64,000 bases of DNA, from positions 3,202,122 to 3,266,121 of the forward strand of contig NZ_OY780933.1 in the NCBI RefSeq assembly GCF_963676065.1, read 5' to 3'. This stretch comes from Maridesulfovibrio sp. Lineage in GTDB: Bacteria > Desulfobacterota > Desulfovibrionia > Desulfovibrionales > Desulfovibrionaceae. Under the pieces are notes generated by a model that saw only the letters and a program-made list of their open reading frames with translations, was not told the origin of the DNA and ran no database searches. The position numbers and the translations under genes were made by a program. Positions 57,366-64,000 of the stretch are shown in pieces. Every line of letters starts with the position of its first letter. The first letter of the stretch is position 1.

Positions 57366-57704
57366 CTATCCAAAAGTTCCGCCGTTCCAGCCAAACATTT
57401 CCCTGTCGTGATCTGCGAATTCGATATAAATCCTATCAGCTGAAATACCGAGTTTTTCGCCCATAAATCCTGTTAGTGCCGATGAAAGTTCCTTGCACTG
57501 AGAGGCCTGCAAACCAAGACTCTTCAAGGTCAACAGTGCGCACGGATCAAATTTTCCGCCGAAACTCATCTTTAGACCGGAGTGAACGCAAACCATAACG
57601 AACGATTCAGGCTTGCCCAAATTGCCCGCGATCAGCTTTGAAATCCCGGCAGTAAAATCTTCACCAGTAACATCTACATTGGTCTCAACTCTAATGAATG
57701 GCAT
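57366..57704 (-). CDS. MIF-family tautomerase
   Basis: The protein has 112 residues (MIF family about 115). The catalytic proline is residue 2 (MPFIRVETN), exposed once Met is removed. The strands PESFVMVCVHSGLKMSFGG and PCALLTLKSLG follow; where animal MIF has the Cys-Ala-Leu-Cys pair, this has Cys-Ala-Leu-Leu, so the redox pair is lost. The end ADRIYIEFADHDREMFGWNG-GTFG is diagnostic. AGGAGG lies upstream. It is 14 bases after the XRE gene in the same transcript. The natural substrate is unknown; phenylpyruvate-type enol/keto tautomerism is the family activity. Confidence 0.88.
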   Translation of the reverse strand: MPFIRVETNVDVTGEDFTAGISKLIAGNLGKPESFVMVCVHSGLKMSFGGKFDPCALLTLKSLGLQASQCKELSSALTGFMGEKLGISADRIYIEFADHDREMFGWNGGTFG

Positions 57705-57718
57705 TAGGTCCTCCTAAA

Positions 57719-58603
57719 TTATTTACAGTCTTCCAGCATCTTGCGCAGATAATCAGCGGCGCTGCGTCCTTTCAACGCTCGTCCCCAGAGTTCAATCACC
57801 ATACGGTGATGCAGTTCAAGGGCTTCCGGGGCAGATGTCAGCATGCCTACACCCAACCGAACATTTGGGAAATCACATAATTTATAAGGACTTAAGCACA
57901 GAGTGGAACGTTCTGATTGGCGAAAAATCTGAAAATGGGTGCTGGGGACGGAATCGACCAGAATGCCGATCTGTACCCCGATGGGCTGTTCTTCCAGTAG
58001 GCGGATTACATTCTCAACCTCGCGCCGGGCAACTGCACGCCGTTCCTGAAGAATATCTTCGGGTAAAACAAATGTACCGACAAAACCATTACGCAGAAAT
58101 TTCTCGATATTAGTGGCAGAGGCAAGGTTAACCATACTTGGGCAGCGCTGCCTGTAGCCTCGCTTACGCTCTTTCAATACAGCAAGAATATCAGCGATAT
58201 GCAGGAGAGTTTCCTGATCATCCTGCAATTCAGCAGGCAAGCCTTCTCTAATGGCAATTTCCAGATATTCATCGAACTCATCTGTTGTAAGCAGATAAGA
58301 AACCAATCCGAACATAACGGAAAGCTGTTCGGATTCAGCTTCATTCTGCCGCATGCGTTCAAAAAAGCTTATAGCGGAAGAAATGTACTCTACCCCTACT
58401 CCCATTAAAGATGGTAGAGATACACCAAACAACTCCGCAATAGATTCCAGGGCTTCCAGCTTGGGAGGATCGCCCTTTTCATAGCGATACAAAGCCGCTC
58501 GTGAAACCCCGATGCGGGCAGCGATTTCTTCTGTACTATATTTACTTCCCAGCCTGAATGCCTTCAGGCGTTGACCTATTTCCTTCGGACTAAGTTCGCT
58601 CAT
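57719..58603 (-). CDS. XRE-family transcriptional regulator with C-terminal sensor domain
   Basis: The protein has 294 residues. A helix-turn-helix of the XRE type lies at about 8-62 (KAFRLGSKYSTEEIAARIGVSRAALYRYEKG). The remaining 230 residues form an alpha/beta domain of no recognised family (about 110-290, with VQIGILVDSVPSTHFQIFRQ). It is divergent from the TRAP system 2 operon over a 327-base gap and is followed by the MIF gene. It probably controls that operon by sensing its substrate. No Cys-based metal site is seen in the domain. Confidence 0.88.
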   Translation of the reverse strand: MSELSPKEIGQRLKAFRLGSKYSTEEIAARIGVSRAALYRYEKGDPPKLEALESIAELFGVSLPSLMGVGVEYISSAISFFERMRQNEAESEQLSVMFGLVSYLLTTDEFDEYLEIAIREGLPAELQDDQETLLHIADILAVLKERKRGYRQRCPSMVNLASATNIEKFLRNGFVGTFVLPEDILQERRAVARREVENVIRLLEEQPIGVQIGILVDSVPSTHFQIFRQSERSTLCLSPYKLCDFPNVRLGVGMLTSAPEALELHHRMVIELWGRALKGRSAADYLRKMLEDCK

Positions 58604-58930
58604 TCACCCGTCTCCGTAAGAGCTTAAAAGGGGTTCTTTGCCATATTTGTTATCAATTATGACTCAAATTCTCATTTTTGTGAATATTTTTTTTCATTGT
58701 TTCAAAAATGAGATTTTTCTTGACATAAGTCTTTTTTTTGAATCACTATGAAATTATCAAATCATAACCGCAGCAATAATTAATTATCTTTTAATTTTTT
58801 TTGCAGACTGTTAAATTTGCAACCACCCCCGATTGCCAGTCGGGAACCAGCCGGAGCAAATGGTTCCGGTTTTACTTGATCCTGTGATGCTGTCCCAGCT
58901 TCACGCACACACTTTCAGGAGGCTTCCAAA
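58604..58930. promoter_or_regulatory. Divergent control region between the XRE gene and dctP (system 2)
   Basis: A perfect inverted repeat, TCTCATTTTTG (58670-58680) and CAAAAATGAGA (58703-58713), with centres about 33 bases apart, lies just upstream of a TTGACA (58720-58725). An acceptable -10 (CACTAT) lies 18 bases after that. The repeat is a good operator candidate for the XRE protein. The rest up to the dctP start contains an ordinary leader with TTCAGGAGG before the ATG. Confidence 0.65.
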
Positions 58931-59950
58931 ATGAAATTTTTCGGACGAATTGTTACAATAGCTCTGGCTTTGTGCATGGTTATGGGTGGAGTAATTTCCG
59001 CCAACGCCGCGAAGTACGAAGCTCGCATCGGTCACCTTGAATCTCCCCTTCAGCCCCGCCATCAGGGCCTTATAAAAGTAGCCAAGCTCGTTAAAGAGCG
59101 TACCGGCGGCGAAGTTGAGTTCAAAATTTTCCCCTCATCACAGCTCGGCAACCAGCGTCAGATGAACGAAGGCGTCCAGTTCGGCACCATCGAAGGCACA
59201 ATCTCCCCCGCAGCATTCCTCGGTGGATTCAACCCCGCAGTATCCATTATGGATATTCCCTTCCTGCTTCCTGTAGACCGCGCAAAAGCACAGGAACTGC
59301 GTCAGGGCGAATTCGGTAAAGAGCTGCTTAAATCATTTGATTCAAGAGGCTTTAAAGCAATCGCAACATGGCCTAACGGACGTAAAAACTTCACCTCCAA
59401 CAAGCCTATTTCCTCCATTGCCGATTTCAAAGGCCAGTCCTTCCGCGTAATGGATTCCAAAATCCTCATCGAGCAGTTTGCAGCCATCGGCGCATCCGCT
59501 ATTGCCCTGCCTTTCGGCGAGCTTTACACAGCCTTGCAGAACGGCGTTGTTGACGGTGAAGAAAATCCCCTCGATACAATTCAGCGTATGAAATTCTACG
59601 AAGTTCAGAAATATCTCGTAACTTCCGAACACGGTGCCATGGAAGACTTTGTTCTCTTCAACCCCACCTTCTGGGATTCACTTCCTGAAAAATATCAGAA
59701 AATCATCGTGGATACTTTCATTGAAGTTATGCCCGGTGTTGAAGCTCACAAAGAACAGGCCCAGAAAGACGCTCTCGCTGTGATCAAAAAAGCCGGTGTT
59801 CAGGTTTCTCCCCTTAATGCCGCTGACCGCGCTGCAATGCGTAAACTGATGTACCCAAAGACCAAAGCGGCATACCTTGCCCGTGCCGGTGCTGAAGGTC
59901 AGAAGTTAATTGACCTTTATGAAAAAGAATACGCACGTATTGTTAAATAG
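58931..59950 (+). CDS. dctP: TRAP transporter substrate-binding protein (DctP family), system 2
   Basis: The protein has 339 residues. A signal peptide ends near ANA (about 26). The DctP binding fold has FPSSQLGNQRQMNEGVQFG, FRVMDSKILIEQFAAIGAS with the Arg that usually clasps a carboxylate, and PFGELYTALQNGVVDGEE. GGAGG precedes the ATG. First gene of a P-Q-M operon; a hairpin between dctP and dctQ may lift dctP expression. Substrate unknown; a carboxylated ureide is suggested by downstream genes. Confidence 0.93.
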   Translation: MKFFGRIVTIALALCMVMGGVISANAAKYEARIGHLESPLQPRHQGLIKVAKLVKERTGGEVEFKIFPSSQLGNQRQMNEGVQFGTIEGTISPAAFLGGFNPAVSIMDIPFLLPVDRAKAQELRQGEFGKELLKSFDSRGFKAIATWPNGRKNFTSNKPISSIADFKGQSFRVMDSKILIEQFAAIGASAIALPFGELYTALQNGVVDGEENPLDTIQRMKFYEVQKYLVTSEHGAMEDFVLFNPTFWDSLPEKYQKIIVDTFIEVMPGVEAHKEQAQKDALAVIKKAGVQVSPLNAADRAAMRKLMYPKTKAAYLARAGAEGQKLIDLYEKEYARIVK

Positions 59951-59966
59951 TCAGTAGTTAATTCAT

Positions 59967-59991
59967 GGCAGGAGGGGAATCCTCTCCTGCC
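59967..59991 (+). other. Hairpin between dctP and dctQ (system 2)
   Basis: GGCAGGAG/CTCCTGCC surrounds a 9-base loop, with TTTT just after. It could be a partial terminator or an RNA end that stabilises dctP mRNA. Confidence 0.6.
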
Positions 59992-60009
59992 TTTTCAGGA
60001 GTTTTTTAG

Positions 60010-60528
60010 ATGTGTAAGTTCCTTGGTTCCCTGCTGAACGGGATACGGATTATCGAAAGGGTGCTCATAATCTCCATCAACCTGATCATGGTCGGCCTGT
60101 ACACCTTCAATGTTCTTGTCAGGGAAATCACTCCCCAATACTCAAGCACATTCGCATGGATAGATGAAGCCACACGGCTGCTTATGGTCTGGGCAATATT
60201 CATCGCGCTAGGCCTTGCCCTTGAAAGAGGACGTCAGGTAGCGGTTACAACCCTTTTTGAAAAAATGCCCGACATTCCCCGAAAGGTGGTCGGTATCCTG
60301 ATCAACCTTACCGGAACTGTTTTCAGCTGTTATCTGGTCTGGCTCGGCATTGCCCTTGTTAAATTCGTAATGCGAACCGGACAGCTGAGCCCCACACTGG
60401 GACTGCCCATGTACTGGCTCTACATTGCGCCCACAATCGGTTTCGGATTGCTGGCCTTGCGCTACCTGCTTGAGCTTTTAAGCATTAACGACCGCCACAC
60501 CCGACCTATGACAATCACGACCAAGTAA
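60010..60528 (+). CDS. dctQ: TRAP transporter small membrane subunit (DctQ family), system 2
   Basis: The protein has 172 residues with four membrane segments (about 12-35, 48-68, 88-112 and 130-152). FAWIDEATRLLMVWAIFIALG is the family signature. CAGGAG precedes the ATG. It lies between dctP and dctM in the normal order. Confidence 0.92.
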   Translation: MCKFLGSLLNGIRIIERVLIISINLIMVGLYTFNVLVREITPQYSSTFAWIDEATRLLMVWAIFIALGLALERGRQVAVTTLFEKMPDIPRKVVGILINLTGTVFSCYLVWLGIALVKFVMRTGQLSPTLGLPMYWLYIAPTIGFGLLALRYLLELLSINDRHTRPMTITTK

Positions 60529-60546
60529 TAAGACAGGTAGCAGACA

Positions 60547-61824
60547 ATGACTTTCGCAATTATACTCATCGCCCTTTTGATGCTGGTCTGTGGTTTTGAA
60601 ATGCTGCTGGTGCTAGGTGTACCTGCATTCCTGACCAAGACCTTTATGTTTACTCGTATTCCCGACCCCGTACTGATTCAGAAACTGGTCGGCGGAATCA
60701 ACTTTTCCACCCTGCTGGCAATTCCATTTTTTATTTTTGCCGCAGAGCTTATGGCTTCCGGTCAGATAGCCAAGAGACTTACTGACCTTATTAAATATTT
60801 CACAGGACACCGTCTGGGCGGAATCGGACATACTACAATTTTCGGTTCCATGGCTTTCGGGTCCGTTTCCGGCTCGGCTCCAGCTACCGTAGCCGCCATG
60901 GGTAAACTGATGTACCCGGAACTGCGCAAAACCGGATTCAGCGAAAAATTCAGCCTCGGCCTGATCATTTCCAGTGCTGAAACCGCGCTGCTCATACCTC
61001 CGAGCATCACTCTTATTATTTACGGATGGATGACCGGTACTTCTATTACCGGACTGTTCATCGGCGGACTGGGAGTCGGAGTGACTCTGGGACTTGCCTT
61101 CGGCGCACTGGTTATATTTGAATCCCTGCGCAAGGGAGTCGGTCGTGGTAAAAAAACAACCGAGCCTTTCTTCACAGTATTCAAGTCAGCAGCATGGGCG
61201 CTGGGCCTTCCGGTTATCATTCTCGGCGGTATTTACTCCGGGCTTTTCACTCCCACGGAAGCGGCAGCAGTATCCGTTGTTTACGCCATTCTTATTGAAG
61301 CTTTTGTGTACAAGAACCTTTCCTTTTCCCGGTTGATAAGCATAACTGAACAGGCCGCCATTTCAACTACCATCATCTTCATCCTGCTGGCCATGGGCAG
61401 TGTTCTTTCCTATTTCGTAACTCTGGCACAGGTTCCTGTACTGATTACCGATTTCCTGACTAATATTCAGGCCGGACCGATCACTTTCCTCATGATTGTC
61501 AACATTGCCTTTTTCCTTGCCGGTATGTTTATTGATCCTAACTCAGCTCTGCTGATTCTGGTTCCGCCCCTTTATCCGGTTGCGCTCACCATGGGAATCG
61601 ATCCCATCCATTTCGGTGAAATTGTCTGCCTTAATATCTGCATCGGTATGATCACACCGCCTTTCGGGCTTGATATTTTCGTAGCCTCTTCAACCCTTGA
61701 TAAACCGGTAATGTCCATCATTAATGGAGTGTGGCCGTTCCTTTTCATTAATATTCTGGTCCTCATTCTGATCACTTATGTCCCCGGTGTGGCAACATTC
61801 CTGCCCAACCTGATTGCCCCCTAA
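60547..61824 (+). CDS. dctM: TRAP transporter large membrane subunit (DctM family), system 2
   Basis: The protein has 425 residues with about 12 membrane segments. FFIFAAELMASGQIAKRL and GSVSGSAPATVAAMGKLMYP are the DctM signature strings. It carries the substrate across with ion coupling. The M20 amidohydrolase starts 17 bases downstream. Confidence 0.94.
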   Translation: MTFAIILIALLMLVCGFEMLLVLGVPAFLTKTFMFTRIPDPVLIQKLVGGINFSTLLAIPFFIFAAELMASGQIAKRLTDLIKYFTGHRLGGIGHTTIFGSMAFGSVSGSAPATVAAMGKLMYPELRKTGFSEKFSLGLIISSAETALLIPPSITLIIYGWMTGTSITGLFIGGLGVGVTLGLAFGALVIFESLRKGVGRGKKTTEPFFTVFKSAAWALGLPVIILGGIYSGLFTPTEAAAVSVVYAILIEAFVYKNLSFSRLISITEQAAISTTIIFILLAMGSVLSYFVTLAQVPVLITDFLTNIQAGPITFLMIVNIAFFLAGMFIDPNSALLILVPPLYPVALTMGIDPIHFGEIVCLNICIGMITPPFGLDIFVASSTLDKPVMSIINGVWPFLFINILVLILITYVPGVATFLPNLIAP

Positions 61825-61841
61825 AAAGGCAGGTTAAGAGT

Positions 61842-63170
61842 ATGAATGCATTAACTAATAATATTGGCGTAGCTAACAGTAATAGTCCGCATCAGCTACC
61901 GCAGACCCCGGCATCACTTGAGCATCTGACCGAAGAAGCGGAAAAGCTCTTTGCCGATCTGGAAGAACTTTCGCGCGATATTGCCGGGGTTTCCCGTCCG
62001 TCATACGGTGAAGCAGAAACCAAGGCATTTGAACTGATAGAAAAATTTGCCGAAAATGAAGGCCTGATCACATACCGAGACAGTGCCGCCAACCTGGTTG
62101 TGACGCTGGAAGATATTTCCGATGACGCTGAATATATCCTCATCGGTTCGCATCTCGATTCTGTTCCTCAGGGCGGTAACTATGATGGAGCCGCCGGGGT
62201 CATCGCCGGACTGCTCTGTCTGGTTGAGATGAAACGCAGCGGCAATACTCCTGAAATACCGGTTAAAGTCATCGCCCTGCGCGGTGAAGAAAGCGCATGG
62301 TTCGGGGCTTGTTACCTCGGGTCCAAGGCCCTGCTCGGTAAACTGGATGAGGCGGAGCAGGATCTGCTGCAACGTGACGACAACCGTCCGCTCAGAGATC
62401 ACATGTCCGATTGCGGCGCGGATGTAGAACGCATCGCCAAAGGTGAACTGCTGATTGACACATCAAAGATCAGAGCCTTTTTTGAATTGCACATTGAGCA
62501 GGGGCCGGTCATGATCGCCCGCAACCTGCCGGTTGCCGCTGTGACAGGAATCCGGGGCAACATCAGACACCGCAAGATTAAATGCATCGGCGAGGCAGGA
62601 CATTCTGGAGCCGTTCCCCGCTGGCTGCGTAAAGATGCAGTCTTCGCCACCGCGGAACTGATTACGCGTATCGATGACCACTGGACGACAATTCTGCAAC
62701 ATGGTGGAGATCTGGTGGCAACCTGCGGTATCCTAAGTACCGATCCGCAGCATCACGCGATGTCCCGCATACCCGGCGAAGTGACTTTCAGCTTTGAAGC
62801 CCGCAGTCAGTATGAACACACTCTAGCGGCCATAGAAGCCCTGCTTCACTCCGAATGCGCGACCATTACCCATGAACGCCGTGTTAATTTTGAATTTGAC
62901 AAACCGGTCAAGACTTCACCCGCAGTTCTGGATCAGGATTTGGTGGATCGCATAAACAATGCTTGCATTGCGGAAAACTTACCTGTAGAAGCTATTCCAA
63001 GTGGAGCTGGGCACGATGCCTCGCTCTTCGCCAACGCGGGAGTTTCCACCGGCATGATTTTCGTGCGCAACCGCAACGGCTCCCACAACCCGGAAGAAGA
63101 AATGGATATGGACGATTTCATTCGGGGCCTTTCAGTACTGTACCGCACAATCACGGAGTTCAACTTATGA
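61842..63170 (+). CDS. N-carbamoyl-L-amino-acid hydrolase / allantoate-type M20 amidohydrolase
   Basis: The protein has 442 residues. The M20 metal site is intact: His and Asp in IGSHLDSVPQGGNYDGAAG, the catalytic and bridging Glu pair in LRGEESAWFG, His in ELHIEQGPV, and the last His in NGSHNPEEEM. GEAGHSGAVPRWLRKD is the dimerisation-domain substrate region of the family. It removes a carbamoyl group (giving CO2 and ammonia) from ureido acids. Co-transcribed with a TRAP importer and overlapping pyrC by 4 bases, it fits a role in breaking down imported N-carbamoyl compounds. Confidence 0.9.
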   Translation: MNALTNNIGVANSNSPHQLPQTPASLEHLTEEAEKLFADLEELSRDIAGVSRPSYGEAETKAFELIEKFAENEGLITYRDSAANLVVTLEDISDDAEYILIGSHLDSVPQGGNYDGAAGVIAGLLCLVEMKRSGNTPEIPVKVIALRGEESAWFGACYLGSKALLGKLDEAEQDLLQRDDNRPLRDHMSDCGADVERIAKGELLIDTSKIRAFFELHIEQGPVMIARNLPVAAVTGIRGNIRHRKIKCIGEAGHSGAVPRWLRKDAVFATAELITRIDDHWTTILQHGGDLVATCGILSTDPQHHAMSRIPGEVTFSFEARSQYEHTLAAIEALLHSECATITHERRVNFEFDKPVKTSPAVLDQDLVDRINNACIAENLPVEAIPSGAGHDASLFANAGVSTGMIFVRNRNGSHNPEEEMDMDDFIRGLSVLYRTITEFNL

Positions 63171-64000
63171 ACACTGAAATTAGCATCATAAGACCTGATG
63201 ACTGGCATCTCCACCTGCGCGATGGAGAAATGCTTGGTGCTGTGCTTCCGTCCAGTGCAAGAATATATGGGCGAGCCTTAATCATGCCCAACCTTGTTCC
63301 TCCGGTAACTACTGCAAAACTGGCAGAATCATACCGCAAACGCATCAAGGAAGCCCTTCCCGAAGGATCTGATTTCAAACCGCTGATGACCTGCTACCTC
63401 ACCGATAGCACCTCTGAGAAAGACATCCATACCGCATACGCAGTCAAAGCTTTTCATGCTGCTAAACTTTTTCCTTCCGGGGCAACCACCAATTCGGAAA
63501 ACGGCGTAACCGACATTAAAAATGTCTATCCCGTACTGGAAGCAATGCAGGAAATAGGCATGCCCCTTTCCGTACACGGCGAGGTGACTGATCCGGAAGT
63601 GGATATTTTTGATCGCGAGGCCGTATTCATCGAGCAGGTTCTTGAGCCGGTACGCAGGGATTTCCCGGAACTAAAAATTATTTTCGAGCACCTGACCAGC
63701 AAATCCGGGGTCGATTACGTATTTGAGCAGGATGAATATCTTGCAGCCACCATCACCCCGCATCATCTGCTGCTGACCCGCAATGATCTCTTTGCAGGCG
63801 GTATGAATCCTTACATGTATTGCCTGCCTGTAGCCAAAACATTTGAAGATCGCGAAGCTATCCACAAGGCTGCAATTTCCGGTGACAAAAGATTTTTCCT
63901 CGGCACCGACTCAGCTCCGCATCCCGCCAGGATGAAGGAGAAGGTCGGCGCCGCAGCGGGTATTTTCAATGCCCCTACCTCAATAGGATATGTAACCCAA
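63167..64000 (+). CDS. pyrC: Dihydroorotase, PyrC (E. coli type), 3' end outside window
   Basis: 278 residues lie in the window; the frame continues off the right edge (E. coli PyrC has 348). The metal site begins PDDWHLHLRDG, the carboxylated Lys is in AAKLFPSGATTNSENGVTD, His occurs in VHGEV and HLTS, and Asp in LGTDSAPH. It catalyses the reversible closure of carbamoyl-aspartate to dihydroorotate. The ATG overlaps the stop of the amidohydrolase gene. Either the pyrimidine pathway gene has been captured in this operon, or it works in the catabolic direction here. Confidence 0.94.
   Translation, partial: MNTEISIIRPDDWHLHLRDGEMLGAVLPSSARIYGRALIMPNLVPPVTTAKLAESYRKRIKEALPEGSDFKPLMTCYLTDSTSEKDIHTAYAVKAFHAAKLFPSGATTNSENGVTDIKNVYPVLEAMQEIGMPLSVHGEVTDPEVDIFDREAVFIEQVLEPVRRDFPELKIIFEHLTSKSGVDYVFEQDEYLAATITPHHLLLTRNDLFAGGMNPYMYCLPVAKTFEDREAIHKAAISGDKRFFLGTDSAPHPARMKEKVGAAAGIFNAPTSIGYVTQ

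Overview
The window reads as a piece of a free-living, Gram-negative, anaerobic-type chromosome, most likely a marine member of the Desulfovibrionales (Maridesulfovibrio/Desulfovibrio-like). This is inferred from protein flavour, the mixture of TRAP transporters, FeoAB, CstA, a sodium/proton N-type ATPase and NAD-linked PyrD/PyrK, and very large hybrid kinases; no rRNA is present to prove it. Most of the window is ordinary chromosomal coding sequence with clear Shine-Dalgarno sites and many intrinsic terminators. The only clear mobile element is one IS3-family copy. || Layout. 1-5.7 kb (minus): a large hybrid sensor kinase, cut by the left edge, and an HD-GYP response regulator transcribed just before it. 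6-10 kb: chaperones cbpA-cbpM and clpB. 10.2-13.7 kb: a hypothetical gene, a 56-residue winged-helix protein and feoA-feoB behind a Fur-box-like site. 13.9-22 kb: an M29 aminopeptidase, grpE-dnaK, an LpoA-like lipoprotein and gatC-gatA. 22-25.5 kb: MauE-like and rhodanese proteins, SRP RNA, a cupin, ribB under an FMN riboswitch, and a possible SLOG-type protein. 26-31.7 kb: small unknown genes, a TonB-like-anchored hydrolase-like protein, tRNA-Pro(GGG), the IS3 element, the first of three identical tRNA-Ser(GGA) copies and a flavodoxin-family reductase. 32-40 kb: cstA and a complete N-ATPase operon atpDCQRBEFAG on the minus strand. 40.3-46.6 kb: map, recQ, a PpnN-like nucleosidase, tRNA-Ser copy 2 and a secreted repeat protein. 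46.6-53.3 kb: a TRAP transporter divergent from hyuA-hyuB. 53.3-57.3 kb: tRNA-Ser copy 3, pyrK-pyrD and a U32 protein. 57.4-64 kb: a MIF-family tautomerase and an XRE regulator, divergent from a second TRAP system followed by an M20 N-carbamoyl-amino-acid hydrolase and pyrC, which runs off the right edge. || How the genes work together. The last 17 kb looks devoted to import and opening of cyclic ureides: two TRAP importers, an ATP-dependent hydantoinase (HyuAB), an N-carbamoyl amidohydrolase, a dihydroorotase and an NAD-linked dihydroorotate dehydrogenase. Together these could run hydantoin use or reductive orotate breakdown, although pyrC, pyrD and pyrK may simply be biosynthetic. The N-ATPase could couple ATP to sodium or proton movement. 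The chaperone genes form the DnaK/ClpB disaggregation machinery. || Start codons were moved from the longest reading frame to the best ribosome-binding site where the sequence supported it (feoA, the LpoA-like gene, ribB, several atp genes, map and others). Function calls rest on motifs read by eye and remembered family features; no database search was run.
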